The position numbers and the translations under genes are program-made. Shown here piece by piece: positions 43,751 to 55,947 of a stretch of DNA of 64,000 nucleotides; position 1 is the stretch's first letter; every line of letters starts with the position of its first letter. The stretch is from Anarhynchus alexandrinus (taxonomy: Eukaryota > Chordata > Aves > Charadriiformes > Charadriidae): positions 484,498 through 548,497 of the forward strand of contig VUYV01000396.1 in the NCBI GenBank assembly GCA_008711295.1, in the 5' to 3' direction. Under the pieces are notes generated by a model, which was not told the origin of the DNA, made no database searches, and saw nothing but the letters and a program-made list of their open reading frames with translations.

Positions 43751-44780
43751 CGGCAGTGCTGGGGGGGGCCCTGGCGACCCCCCCAACCTCGCACAAACTC
43801 AGGTAAGGAGCCCTGTGCCGCTGTGCCCGGGCAGTTTTCCAGCCCGACAGGCGATGCCCCATCCCACTCCCCGCTCGGCAGCGGGGACCCCTCGCTGGCC
43901 AACCATTTTGGGGGGCTTTAGGGGGGAAAAAAAACCCCAACCCAACCCCAGGCAATAAGTAACATACGTGACCATGGTTATTGCCTTTTCTGTCCACATA
44001 TGGCAGGCGCCAGCCCGCTGCTGTAAAAGATTGAAGGGGTCTGTCTTTATTTGACGGTAGAAGAGGTCGGGGGCAGCCCCGGGCGCCGCCGGGCTGTGCC
44101 GCCGCTGGTGACACCGCCTCGTCCCCGCTGCCTGCGTGTCCCTACCCAGCTCCAAGGCCGGGGCCCGCTGACCCGCCCCGGGAACCGGGGTAACACCGGG
44201 AGGGTCTTGGGGAGGGCAACGGGACACCGCTCCGCCGCCCCGGCCCTGCCCGGCCCCGGCCCGGCCCGCGGCCACCGCCGCCCCACGGAGGNNNNNNNNN
44301 NNNNNNNNNNNNNNNNNNNNNNNNNNNNNNNNNNNNNNNNNNNNNNNNNNNNNNNNNNNNNNNNNNNNNNNNNNNNNNNNNNNNNNNNNNNNNNNNNNNN
44401 NNNNNNNNNNNNNNNNNNNNNNNNNNNNNNNNNNNNNNNCCCCCCCCCCCCCCCCCCAGCCCCGGGAGCCGGGCCCGGGGTGCCGTCCCCTGAGGAGGCC
44501 CGCGTGGCTCCCGCCGGGCCTTGGCGCCTCCGGGGCCCCGCGCCACAACACCGCGGCGGGTTCGGCCTCTCGTGCGGGTGAGGGTGCGTGAGATGGTCAG
44601 AAATGACGCTGGTAATGACTCGGGTGGCCGAAGAGCTGCTCGCCGGCCGGGACTTGGGCGCCCGTCGGCGCTCCCTGAGGGAGGGAGGGAAGCGGGGCTG
44701 CTCGAACCCCCCGCGTTGGATTGTGGCTGGTGGCACCGCACGGCACGGCTGGGGGGTCTTCAGCTTTCCCCAGCGATGCC
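43600..44780. promoter_or_regulatory. CpG-rich probable bidirectional promoter of TRADD and FBXL8
   Basis: This very GC-rich and CpG-rich stretch lies between the head-to-head genes TRADD (minus) and FBXL8 (plus). A donor-like TGCGG|GTGAGG at 44577/44578 on the plus strand could end an FBXL8 non-coding first exon. The long open frames on both strands here, some running through the N gap, are composition artefacts. Promoter function is inferred from position and composition. Confidence 0.55.
44292..44439. other. Assembly gap (148 N) followed by C18
   Basis: A run of 148 N lies in the GC-rich core and is bordered on the right by eighteen C (44440-44457). The gap probably marks G/C-rich, quadruplex-prone sequence that was not resolved. 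The true length may differ from 148. Confidence 0.97.
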
Positions 44781-47700
44781 GCTAACGAGAGCGAACGGTG
44801 CAAACGAAGATTGGTTGGGTTAGTAATTACTGAGCAGGGGAGGAAGTTCGGCTCTCACGCTCTCCCTTCCCTGGAGCTCATTTTGAAAAGGTGTCCCAGG
44901 ATAATTTAATTGCGGAACGCAGTAACTCTACAGCGTCTGTAACAGCGTCCAGGGGCGTCTGTTTGCTCAGGATGGGAGAGGGATTAATGATGTGGAGTTT
45001 CCTTCTCCAGGCAAATCCAGCAGGCCCGATGGGACGTCGCTGTCCAAGAGTGCAGCGGGCGAAGGAGGAAAGCTCCCAAAAGAAACGAGCAGGGAGCCCG
45101 GCACCGTTTGTGAGAGCAGTCCTGACGGAGGGGACCTCTGGGACTGTGCTTAGCAGAAGCAGAGCAGCACGATTCTGAGCGTGGTGAGCAGGCGGGGACA
45201 CCTGAGCTGGTCCTCGCGTCTCCTACAGGAGAAGTAAGATGATGGTGTCAATATGGCTGCTGAATTCTGATGGGTGTTCTGGTTTACTCCTTCCTGCAGC
45301 GGTATCTGAACCGTCTCCCATCTCTTTCTGAGCCAGGTGAGGCTGTAAACTCCGCTGTGCTCCTCTGACGATCTGACCAGACAGGTGGGGAGAGCGAAGC
45401 AGCTTTTCCCGAGTCCATGAGAGGTTCTGTGGCAAGCAAAGCAAGGATCTGGATTTGAGTCTCCAGCGCTCAACCTAAGGTAGGAGCTTCCTGCCCAGGC
45501 TGCATTTGTCTTGCATAGGTGTCCTCCCGTGCGTGGAGGGGTAACAGCAGCTCCCTTGTTTGTCCCCAGCTGGTGAGAAGCTGGTGGGGGCCTGGGGCCA
45601 GATTTTGTGCCCATGTGTGAGCTGCCATCACTCTGGCTTGACAGTCAGTTTGTGCAAACTCCCCGGGGAACTGAACTTCAAACAAAAGTGGAAAGCATTA
45701 TAAAAGATTTTTTTATATATGCTTATATATATTGAAACCGCATACATATACACTTAATGCTATTTTACAACAACATTATTTTAACAATATAAGTGAATTT
45801 GTTTGGTAAAGGAAAAACATAATTGAAATAAATCCCTGAAGGGGTTAATGCAGGCTGGCTGTCCTGGGTGCTGTCCTTTACGGGGCAGGCAGCACCCACA
45901 GCCCCCTTCAGGATCAGTGGCCGGGTGGTGCCAGCGCATTTGTTTGCTGACGGTTTAAGAAGCAACTTTTGAGTTCATGCTTTTAAGGGTTAAGGGGGTT
46001 AAACGAGCCCAGACATCCCAACCTTCCCCTACAAAAGACAAGCCTGAAGCAGTGTTGGCTCCCAGAGCCGGGTGAGAACCACAGGGTGAGTTGCTGTGGG
46101 GACCATCACCCACTTGTAAACATTTCTCCTTGAAGCTAATCTGTTCGCTCTCTGTTAAGGGGATAAAAAAGGAAAGGGTAGTTGAGACCTGAGTTTCTCT
46201 TCCGCTAACCCTTGCTGAGTGCATGCTTTTGGGGAGCATCCCGCGTGGCTAAATCAGCTCAGCGGGGTTTGGCCGGCGTGGGATTTGGGTGCCAGGATTC
46301 GATGGCATCCCTGCAGTGCGGGAAGTGTCAGCACTGGGGTCCTGCAGGGAAGCGGGGTGTTAGCTATCTTGGGGGGGAAGACGGGTGCTGAAGGAGGAGG
46401 AAGACAGGGCTATTAATCTGTGCGTTCCCATAAAGGCTGGCGCAGCATCCCAGCTCCCACCCTGTGGGCAGGGAAGGCGCCTCTCTCTCAGCTGGTTATT
46501 TTTGGCATCTCCTCCTCCGCTCCTCCCTCTGGGACGCAGTCGGTGCTGGGAGCCGCAGGCGGGGAGTGCAGAGGAAGAGGGGCTCTGCTCCGAGAGGTAC
46601 GCTTTGCCCCGTCCCGGCCTGCCTGGGAGGGGATGCCATGGCTGGGGGCTTCCCCATGCTGCTGGGCTCGCAGGGAGAGTAGCGGCCAGGCCCCGGGTGC
46701 CATGGGCCTCTCGGCCGAGAGCAGCACTCCCTGTTCCTGTTGGGGCTGCTGGCCACTGGCTCCCAGCCAGCCTCTGCCTTGGCTGCCTTGGGGCCTGCCG
46801 TGCGGAGAGCTGACAAAGCTCGGTCATCTGTTTAATAAAGGTCCTCGATGACTCGCAAGAGCCGGTCCGAACCTGGCTGGCCTCACCGGGGCAGGCACCT
46901 CGAGGTGGACCCGAGCCAACCCGCAGCATTCACAGGCTGTGAACCGTGCTCCTCTCTGATTCAAAGCCATTCGGTTACTTAAAGTAACACCAATAATTTT
47001 GCCTTTCTGCCTGCCTTCCTGCTCTCAGGCCATATTTTTAAGCTTTTCCAAGCAATCACCATGGCTAGAAATGCGCTTTTATTTTCGAAGGGATTCAAGG
47101 TCCTTTTCACCTGACTCTAAAGGCTCGAGCTTTAAGGAAAAGTGTCATAATGAAAATGAAAGGAGCTGGACACGTGAGATTTCCTGTAGGGCAAAGAGCA
47201 GTTTAACATTTTGGCAAATGTGTATTAGAGACAGTATTAAAAGCAGCTAAAAGTAGAAAAGCAGGGTCCGAGCTGTCAAGGTGATTGTCAGAGAAAATGA
47301 GAAAAGATAGTGAGTTCCCAGGAAGGAAGCAGGACGGTATCACTTGGCTGTTTGAGCTCAGAGGTGGGTGGAAAGGGGGTTGTCACTGATACGATGGTAG
47401 ATAAGATAGTATAGCTGCTATGCTACTGCCACCTCGCACTCAGAATAATGAGTCACTCTTCAAAGCAGTGTATTCTAGAAAAATGTGCAATTGTGTTCCT
47501 CTCTGCATTATGCTTTTTGCATCGCTACTCCGCACTTGCTTCATGTTTTTCAACTCTTTCCCCACTTCAAGGAGATTGAGAAGCGCAGGTTTTTGTTCAA
47601 ATGAAACCCGCGACGCTGAGATAGTGCTGTGACTCCACGACCTGGGGCTTCCAAGGCAAGAGGGCATGCCGTGAAATTCGGCGGGGAGATCGCGAGACTT

Positions 47701-48576
47701 GCCCCCATGCTCCAGGGCTAGCCGAGGAAGGGGAACATTTGCATTTAAAAATCCCTCGCTTGTTTATGAGAGGGTTAAAAAAATATGTTGTGTTGGTAGT
47801 TTTATTTGCACAGAAATCTAGAAGATGGATAAAACACATTTTTGGAAGATGATGAATGAAAAAGCTAGGTGATGGTCTGTTCCTATAAGCCGCAGCCTTC
47901 TTCCCAGGCATTTATTCTTTTACATTATAGCTCATGTGAAAGGTTAATCAAAATATGCTTTTCCTTTTCTAAGTCAGACATGTACAAATGCAGTTTCTGA
48001 GAACTGGAGTCACAGTAATAAAAGATTTTTTTCAAACTGTCACATCTATTCACAGGCAAGGATCACTGTAATTAAGCTACTGGTTTCTACTATTGGCCTT
48101 CTGTTTTGCTATCAGTAAAAAATGGATATGTGGGGCTGTTTTCTGTGCAGAGCTTCTGCTTGCAAAGAGGTTTTTTTTTTCCCCCCATAGTTTGAGAAAT
48201 CTGTCTCAGCTTTTTGAATACCAGTGCAGCAGTGCTAGAAAATTCCCTTGCATTTTTATTACTCAGAGTTGCAAAACCTCACTGCAGGAAAAAAAGCGTT
48301 TTTTTCGCCCCCCAAAGCTTTGATCTGACATCTTTAACTCTTGGAAAGTATCACCCAGCTTCTTAGGATTGATTGAAGAACCTGTGCAAAGCAACTGGCC
48401 AACAGATTTTCCTCATGCTTGTATTCAATTTCAAAATTAAGTGAAGTATCAAGTTTGAAAAATATTGTTTACCTCCTCCATGATCCAGTTGCTTGATTTG
48501 TTAAATAAATCCTAATGTGCGTGTCTGTCTTTCTCTTCCTCTTTTTTTTTTTTTTGGTTGTTGTTTTTCTGAACAG
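44781..48576. other. Probable first intron of FBXL8 or intergenic
   Basis: No coding exon is recognised on either strand. The GC-rich block at 46.4-46.95 kb gives overlapping open frames in several phases, which argues against a gene. The long T run at 48543-48555 followed by the AG at 48575-48576 is the likely FBXL8 acceptor tract. Confidence 0.45.
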
Positions 48577-48643
48577 GGACTTCTGAGAATTAATTGCAGT
48601 TTTGGAAGTTTCTTCCGTTTTTAAACCAGACTGGATCATCAAA

Positions 48644-50318
48644 ATGCCTGCTCCCGTTCCAGAACTGTGGAACTACATCCCAGAAGAAATCCTCATCCAA
48701 ATTTTCTATTATCTTCCTCTTCGAGATAGATACACAGTCTTCCAGGTGTGCAGACAATGGGCTACGGCTGTTTCTTCTAGCTCTGTTTGGCATTTCACAG
48801 AGATCAGGTGAGAGGAATGGGTTTCTAATGTCCGAGCATCTTTGCAGGCATAACCAGATCATTGTTTCCAGTGCATGTCAAACATTTAGACCACTGTCCT
48901 ATGACATCATTGACATTAATTGTAACTTCTATGCGTGATGATATTATCTTACGTGACTAGCGCCTGTTTATATAAAAGAGAAAATTGTGGTTTATGCTGG
49001 GTTTTTCTCACGTGCTGCTGCTGATTTGGGTTTTATGGGAAATAGTACATTCTTAGGTACATTGTTCTAAGTTGCCATTTGAAAGTGGCAAGAGACAAAG
49101 TTCCTGAATAGTTACCCTTGTCATGACACTGACTTCTCTGATCAGTCTTTCTGGGGACTGGCTCTTCTCACCTCCTGAATCCTCCAGTGTTTGGCCTTAC
49201 CGAATCTCTCCAGACATCAAGGAAGAAGAAACGTCTAGGGTACCTGTTGATGTTTGCAGAAGCACTAGTAAAGGAGAATATCTGCTCTGTGCTCGCTGAG
49301 CACAGCGTTCACCATGACTAAGAGTCTGTTTTACCCTTCCAGCTGTGATTCAGAGGATGAGGAAGGCATGCTGCAGAGCCTTCTCCAGTTCCTCAGCCAA
49401 ATCAAACACCTGAAGATTGTGTTTGACCAGTCCAAGGAGGTCAACCGGAAGAACGTGACACGCATCTTGGATGCGGTGGCAAAACAGAACCACAAACTGC
49501 AGCAGCTGTGCATTGCGTGCCACGGGGAGAACCCCTATTTCTACTCTGGCCAGGACATCCTACAGAGCATACGGAATATATGTGACACTAAAAACCAGAT
49601 AGATCTTCAGCTTATTGATTTTCGAAAAATGCCGTTCACTCTCGATGATGACCTTGTTGAACTCCTAGCTACCACCAACCCAAACTTGCACAGTTTGTTC
49701 ATCAACAACCGTACCCTGGTATGCAATGTGGCTCCAGGCACCATTAGGAAAGTTCTCAGAGCATGTCCCAGACTCTCAGCCTTGGGGGTTTACTATGCCA
49801 GTTTGTCTGAGGATGTATTTCAGGAACTGCTCAAGCCTGAAAGAGCAGCTTTCACCCATTTAGACATTTTCTGTGAGCGCCTGGACAAATACATACCAGT
49901 CATCTCAGAAGAGCTCTGGGCTGCAGTAAGTCAAAAGCATCCTCAGCTCTGTGTGGACCTAGAGTTTGATCATACGGTCCCTGCCTGCAAAATCCCACTG
50001 ATCCTAAAGCTGAATATACCTGTGAGCACACTGCAACTTAATACCTATAATTACATGGTAAATCAGATTAGGTTTGTCACCCAGAGCTACAGCAGTACTT
50101 TGAAGAAGCTGATGTTGCAAACCACATCCTCGGAGGACTTAAATTCTTCGCTAGTCGATCTGGCCAGGCAGTGCAGAAATCTGTTGGAGGTCCACTGCTA
50201 CTGTGTGGTCAGCCAGGAGGTGGTAGAAGCGTTCCTCACGCACTGCCCCAGTCTGAAACAATACACTCTGAAGGTCACCAAGGAACGGCACCCCTGGAAA
50301 CCAGTAACAGTTCAGTGA
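48644..50318 (+). CDS. FBXL8: FBXL8, F-box/LRR-repeat protein 8
   Basis: FBXL8 is a substrate receptor of an SCF (SKP1-CUL1-F-box) ubiquitin ligase. The two coding exons are 48644-48807 (donor GTGAGA) and 49343-50318 (acceptor CCCTTCCAG; TGA at 50316-50318). The joined frame is 379 residues against about 374 in human. Residues about 9-48 are the F-box ([20 protein letters not shown], then VCRQWA). The rest is a degenerate leucine-rich region with segments conserved in FBXL8: [35 protein letters not shown], and near the end [14 protein letters not shown] and [19 protein letters not shown]. The frame in exon 2 is open back to an ATG at 49314, but the splice acceptor at 49342 and the F-box exon show that this is not the start. 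The 5' UTR exon probably begins at 48577, after the T-rich tract. Confidence 0.96.
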
Positions 50319-51388
50319 CCAGCTCCTACTGACTTCCTGGGGAAATCGTGGGGAATCCGCAAGAGGACAGGGAAAGAAGATTTGGGGCTACAAGGACAAC
50401 GCTGCAAAATGCCCTCTGCACTCACTGGGGACGTGCTGTTTCACCAGCGCTGGCTGTTACACATGATGCACACCTGTTCTGCAGACCAAGCATTTACACT
50501 CAAATGTGACAGAGAAAGGGTTATACAGAGAAATAGAATTGCCCCCTCCCCCCCTCTTTTTTTTTTTTCTTTCTTTGCGGGGGCATGGGGGACAGGTCTT
50601 TTTTCTTCCCTGCTTCTTTATTTAGCAGGAATGCCAAGTTTACCCTTTGTGGGTTTTCACTGAGGACCTCAGCAAAATTTAATTTTGATTTTACGCTTTA
50701 AAAGAATCTCCAAGTGAAGCACATTGTGTCAGGTGCCCAGCAAGTACTTAAATAGACAGCTAAGGAAGTGGCAGCTTCAGTGCAGCCGTTTTCTGCCCAG
50801 TGGGGTACGTAGCCACGCAGATCCAGTGAGCGATAGCAATGAACTGTGGTCATCTGATGGAAAATCCACTCTAACTTTGACAATTCCTCTTTTGGCATTT
50901 CGGTGGCGGTGAGCTCACCCGTTACCTAGTTGTCAGGTAACTTCCAGCTTGGAGGCATATAACAGGAACTGAATTGTGGTAGAAAACACAAGCAGGAGAA
51001 AAAGCACTTAAGGAGAACCCTTCACAAGGTAGTAGTGCAAGGCACGTGGCCTGCAGATTTCCTTGTTCATCTTGTCTTTCAGGAATGCAGATTTCCAGGT
51101 TATAATTTGAATGCCTTTTGCAGAGACCTTTCTTTTATTACATTGTTAGTGCTTTTTAGGAGAATCAAGAGTGTTGACAGTTTTTGCATCTGATATCTCC
51201 ATTCATGTGCAAGTTATCTTGCATCTGAATTAGGATATGAGTGTGTAGGTCTGTTGTACCAAAGATTTTGATGAATGTTATTTGAAGAGCAGTTTCTCAG
51301 TTGAAATGATCCTGGCATAAAGCTACACTGTGGGCACCTATTTAGAGCTAATCTAAAGCATTTATAATAATGAAAGCATATTGTCATC
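50319..51388 (+). other. Probable 3' UTR of FBXL8 and flank of the provirus
   Basis: Sequence between the FBXL8 stop and the left LTR. No gene is seen and I found no convincing AATAAA, so the UTR end is undefined. The FBXL8 transcript may end here or read into the antisense-oriented LTR. Confidence 0.4.
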
Positions 51389-52435
51389 TGTTGCCGATGG
51401 AAATATTTGACACGGTTATGATTTAGCAGCGATTCAAAATTTATTAATGATTTGAGGTAGATCAAGAGGTTGCATTTTAGCAGCACTTAATCATTAATTG
51501 TTTGAAAGATTTCAAAGGGATTTAACAAAATAGTTGAACAGTGATTTAATTACAGATTCGAAGATGACAAGATTCACACTAACTATAAGGTATCCCAAAT
51601 CGATACCTACACATATGAGCAAAAGCATTTATTTCCAATTAATACATATAAGCACACAGACACTCTTCCACACACACAGATGAATCTGTGGTTGCTGGAA
51701 TCAAAATCTCTTAGAGGACAACCCTAGGGAGCCGACGAGTACCCTTGCAACTCCTACGCGTGCACAGACAAACGGAAGAACATCCACATCCATAAAGCTG
51801 CTGTGTATTCCGAATATACAGGTGGAGAGGTGGATGAAAGAGAGTCTAGCCTGTAGTTAAAAATGTCCCTTTTCCCCAGTTCAGAGATGCTCACAGTGCA
51901 TTGGAATTCCTCAATGGGCGATAACTGCAACCCGAGAGGGGTTGACTCTCCCTGGCCTTCTGATCCTGGAGGTGTCAGCCTGAGCGGTGCCCCAGCCCGC
52001 TGCCATCCAGAAGAGCTCAAAGGGTCTTACTAGAATCGCTACTTATAGTATCCGAGATAATTGACTTTCGTCGGGTACTTTCCCACTCCGGCCCAGCTTG
52101 GACAATGGGGTATTCCAGTACTTCCCACCAGTTACACAAGCTGAGGACTTGCTAGATCTTGGGGTCCTGGTATCCCCCCCTTTGTGGCCATGATCTATAT
52201 GTTGTCAGGAGTGATTGATTATAGTTGTTATTTTCAACTGGTAGGAGCCACGGGAGCCAGGCACGCTAAGGGGTTGTCAAAGTGTTCTGGTCTGTTGCTC
52301 TCCACCTTTCCTTTCTTTCATGTTGGACCATTATGTGACATTCTGGTCCATTGTATTATTATTGTGTGGCCCAGGTGGGGAGGGAATCGTGCCAAGTACC
52401 GAGTGGCCTAAAGGAGGGGGGAAATTACACCACCA
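51389..52435 (-). repeat. Provirus 3' LTR (left copy)
   Basis: This copy aligns along its length with 57151-58248. It starts TG and ends CA in plus-strand reading, as expected for an LTR in either sense. On the minus strand it has a TATA-like CTATAAG (near 52043-52048) and AATAAA at 51445-51440. The first seven bases differ at three positions from the other copy, so the outer terminus is eroded or my boundary is slightly off. Confidence 0.92.
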
Positions 52436-53219
52436 CAATCCACCGCATGACTAACGTCAATTTAACTCATCCATAGAGTGGCAGTGTGGTTGCCACTTGC
52501 CTCCGTGCCTATAAACAGAGAATGCCGCTATCCATTTATAATTTGAGGGAAATTATAAATAAAGTCTCTTTAATTTAATTACAACTTGAGTCTCTCAGAG
52601 CTTCATTAAATGTGGTTAATGACGTTCTATACGCAGGGAAATTTTTGCAAAAATGTAACTAGTTTAGTCATCCTCCAAACTCTAAAATAGAGAATAATGT
52701 TTAACAACAAGCATAATATAACAGTAATCAGTAAGATCACGATAGGGTGCAATACCAGGTATGGTATTCCAGTTGCCGTTGGACACCATCCAAACAGGAC
52801 TTCCTACCATCGGTGTTCTCCATCTACTTTCACTCTTTTTAACACTCAATGTATTTCTTCAACATTTCGGTGGACTGTGATAGGCGTCTCTTGTCCGGTT
52901 TCTTGTCCTTATTGTAGGAGGTTAATTAAATCAGGGTGGTGAAGCAGTTGTTTGACTGTAGTTAGATTCATTCCGATCGGTGTGGGTTGTAGCTCATGAT
53001 ATGTAATCAAAAGACAAATCATTGTGAGTAGTTATTGGTACAGAAAAATTAAAATGACAGCTAATAATCATAGAAAAGTTGCATACACGTAAGTTAAGCT
53101 GATTGGTTATGTTATAAGCAAGATCATCTATGAATAAAGATTCCCACAGCGTTCACGTGCAGACACATCCTTTTCCAACATATATGAGTACAGCTTCAGG
53201 AATCTCATTTGGGTGGATT
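52436..53219 (-). other. Provirus interior between env remnant and 3' LTR
   Basis: AT-rich sequence without a recognisable reading frame. A purine tract directly before the 3' LTR is expected, but I see only a short G-rich stretch, so the polypurine tract is eroded or atypical. Confidence 0.5.
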
Positions 53220-55088
53220 TTAAAGTGGCGGGTGTTTTGTTCCATGTCTAACCAGATGCCTTAAGCTTCGCATGTTACTTTCACCAGTGAAACCTTGTTG
53301 TTCTTGCACAATGCATTTGTTTACATCAATTGTTTGCCACTTTTCCTCTTTTTGATGGGCCCACACTCTATGCTCTAAGGGATAGAGCATGGTTCCATTG
53401 TGATTCAGTCCTAATGCAATGATTGGGATACACCGAAGCATTGCGTATTGCGAGGACAAATGTGACAATCTTATCATTTTCTATGTGATAAGTGAAGTTA
53501 ATTGCCACCATGATTGAAACGTCTTTTCAAATAATGAAGTGGTGTCCCAAATCAATTTACAAATCTCAATGGGTAGGGTTCCTCCTTCTCCTTCTCTAAT
53601 AATGGCTGCTACTATAGACTGTATCCACAATTGTGCTTGGATACAACTCAAGGCAAGAGAGGTATTACCTTGGGTTACTCCGAGGGTGTTTACAATTAAT
53701 TGATCATTTTCTTCTGTTCATTTCCAATGAGGTAAAATGTCTGATAGGAGCCATTGACTTGCTCCCAAGGCTGATAAAGGTGACTTTAGTGGGCATTCCC
53801 GTTTGGTTAGATTGTCAGTAGCAGCAGTTTGTTCATTAGGACTTCAGTGTCTGCGCTATTTAGTACTCCTAATCCTGTTCCCAGTAACCCAGTGGTGTCC
53901 CGTTGTGTGCATCGGGATTGCTTATTGTTAAAAGCTCGTCCACATAAACATGCTAGCCAGCCTGTGTGAGCAACTCCCCAAAAAGTACAACAGTCTGGTC
54001 TAATTGCTGACACATTAATGTGCAGCACTAGTTCCACTCTTTTTAGGGATGAACTGGGGTTAAAAAGAACTCGCTCTTGTTCTATATTTTTAATTATGGA
54101 AGGGCTTGTGTTATAAATGCAAGGAGACACTTTAATAGGAGGCTGAATTGGCAAAGGTGGTTGGTTGAATTCGATTTTAAACTGGAAGGCCAAACTGGAA
54201 TGGAAATCAGAGCTGGCCCAGAAACACGTTGAGTACTGAGTGGGATATGGTAAAGGTATAGCAACATTCGTGTCCATAAGGACAAACATGTGCGTGCTCA
54301 AAATCATGTTTGAGTTTGTTTCCAGTATATTCTACAGTAACGTGTAAAGCTGTTGTATACTCAGTATTGTTTTCAATTCAGCGTCCTGTTGAAATGGTGT
54401 CTCCACTTGTCCGTTTTAGAGATGGAATTTGCCAATCTTCATCTTTTATAATCCATTTTTGTTTAGGGAAGGCAAAATTATTGCATAATGCTGCTACAGG
54501 CAGATTTAGAGATTTGGTAGGGTAAGTGTCGGGTGCATATCCATTATAGCCTGTATGAGCATGGATCCATGGCCATCTTGTTGTGCACAAGTTCCATATC
54601 TTATGTGTGCCAGTTGTAAAATCAAATGGTAGATCTGTGTTTTTATGCCCCCAAATACAAAATGCAATTACAGATTTGGTAAAGGTGAAATTATACCAGC
54701 AATCTAAATTTGGTTCTGTCAATCTGTAACAATCGTTGTTGTGGTTTTCTGGTATGGAGACATTGGTATAAAATATTTTAATTTTGGTTGGCTTATGGTA
54801 TGTGAATCCATTGATTACCTGGCGCCCAATTTGTGTTTTCTCTCCTGGCACGGCTTGGAGCGGAGCCATTCAATGAGAGTCATCCCAACCCCATTCCTCT
54901 TTTGCGTATGCTTCCTTCCCATGTAAAACTAAAGCAGAAAGACTTAGGGCTGCCTTGCGTTGTGGTGTGCCAAGACTTCCAGCGTGTCTTAGTAGTGCAT
55001 GGTCCCACGGATCTTGTGTGGGGGCTATTATAAACATACTTACTCCAACGAGTAGAGAGAGAAAGAGTGGGGAAGGGGCATATATCCG
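53220..55088 (-). pseudogene. env: Provirus env remnant
   Basis: A hydrophobic signal-like segment (near 55080-55020) opens a frame interrupted by one TGA at 54872-54870. It then continues in the same frame to 54378 as a surface-subunit-like part rich in Trp and Cys with N-glycosylation sites. A different frame, 54307-53807, includes CTQRDTTGLLGTGLGVLNS, like the start of a retroviral transmembrane-subunit helix. Another, 53477-53220, holds further Cys-containing ectodomain-like sequence. Env normally mediates receptor binding and fusion; this copy is broken by at least one stop and several frame changes. The lineage is not assigned. Confidence 0.7.
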
Positions 55089-55093
55089 TCATA

Positions 55094-55268
55094 TCATTGT
55101 TGCCATTGAGGTATATCCCAGCAGATCAGTGCAGTGAGGAAGAGGAGGAGTAGGCATGACGCTGTGAAGATGCCGATGTTGAAGATGAGGATCGCTTCCA
55201 CTGTGCTGTTAGTGGGATTGTTGGAGATGATGTTCGTTCCCACGATGTCATTGGTGAGTTCGTCATTT
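55094..55268 (-). other. Env-side splice acceptor and short membrane-spanning frame
   Basis: On the minus strand a long pyrimidine tract ending in TTTAACAG (AG at 55270-55269) is an excellent splice acceptor. The frame behind it, open from further upstream to a TGA at 55096-55094, encodes an Asn-rich segment with NST and NPT, then a strong hydrophobic stretch (SCLLLLFLTALIC), and ends WQQ. It has no ATG of its own after the acceptor; the ATG at 55266 is in another, low-complexity frame. It could be the start of an Env leader, an accessory membrane protein or the decayed end of pol. Confidence 0.45.
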
Positions 55269-55330
55269 CTGTTAAAGAGAAAGAAAAAAGAAAGAACTGT
55301 CTCAGTGGGGAAGGCCGAACGGGTTACCCC

Positions 55331-55634
55331 CTATTGTGATGCAGGATATGTCATATGCTTTTTACCAGGGAGCCATAAATTAGCTTTTGCAGTTTGGCAC
55401 ACAGCACGAGTTCCCACAGCTCCAGTAATTTTACCTCTCTGCCCTCCAGGTCGTAAACCCAGCTTGTAGGCATCCTTTTGTGTAATAAATGAAACTTGCG
55501 CTGCAGTTATCAATTAAAAATTTTGTTAATTGCTTTTGAGGACCAACTGGGATTCCAATGTAAGGGTTGTTGTCATTTAGCCATTGATAAGTTTCTACTT
55601 TCTGGACAGGCAGGCACAATCGCCCTCCAGGCAC
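55331..55634 (-). pseudogene. Provirus protease-like remnant
   Basis: Two overlapping frames (55634-55431 and 55513-55331) together resemble a retroviral aspartic protease, with FLID at the expected active-site place. The usual D-T/S-G-A is not intact there: the residues after Asp are N-C-S-A. A frame change follows, and the frame ends in a stop at 55331. Polymerase coding that should follow is absent. This is a low-similarity call made from memory. Confidence 0.5.
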
Positions 55635-55947
55635 TATTAATCCTTTGCTTTTGTGTTTTGTAACTGATGTCTGTAAGGGGAGAAAGGGTTAATTTTCTCT
55701 CTAGGAGCCGGTGATGGAGGAGTTGGAGTGTTTGGATGGTCTCATTTCTGGAATGCTTGAATTAGACTCAGAATGATGCTGGTAGGCTGTCTCTGAATTG
55801 CGGCTTTAGGAATTCTTAGTGCCAGTGCTTGTTTCCATAACTCATTTCTCTACTCCTGGCCCTTTAATTGCTGCTCAGAGGATTTTGGTTCTTGGGCGCT
55901 GTTTTGATGTGATTGCTGAATTTGCCGAACAGTGCAACCTGTATTTT

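Noticed and set aside
43799..44741. Long open frames of 176-250 residues through the N gap
   Set aside because: They depend on unknown bases and extreme GC content, occur on both strands in several phases, and resemble no protein.
46360..46929. 189-residue minus frame and overlapping plus frames
   Set aside because: Multiple overlapping open phases on both strands in GC-rich DNA indicate low stop density, not a gene. No splice or homology support.
47215..47234. Near match (17 of 19) to the Tn5 mosaic end used in sequencing libraries
   Set aside because: The surrounding sequence is continuous and ordinary with no junction or vector sequence. Two mismatches make chance more likely than adapter contamination, though a read-level check would settle it.
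49314..49342. ATG at 49314 as start of the FBXL8 frame
   Set aside because: It lies upstream of the exon 2 acceptor in the intron. The true N-terminus with the F-box is in the exon at 48644-48807.
52184..52411. Plus-strand open frames repeated in both LTRs (also 57869-58219)
   Set aside because: They are present only because the LTR is duplicated, run antisense to the virus and have no known counterpart.
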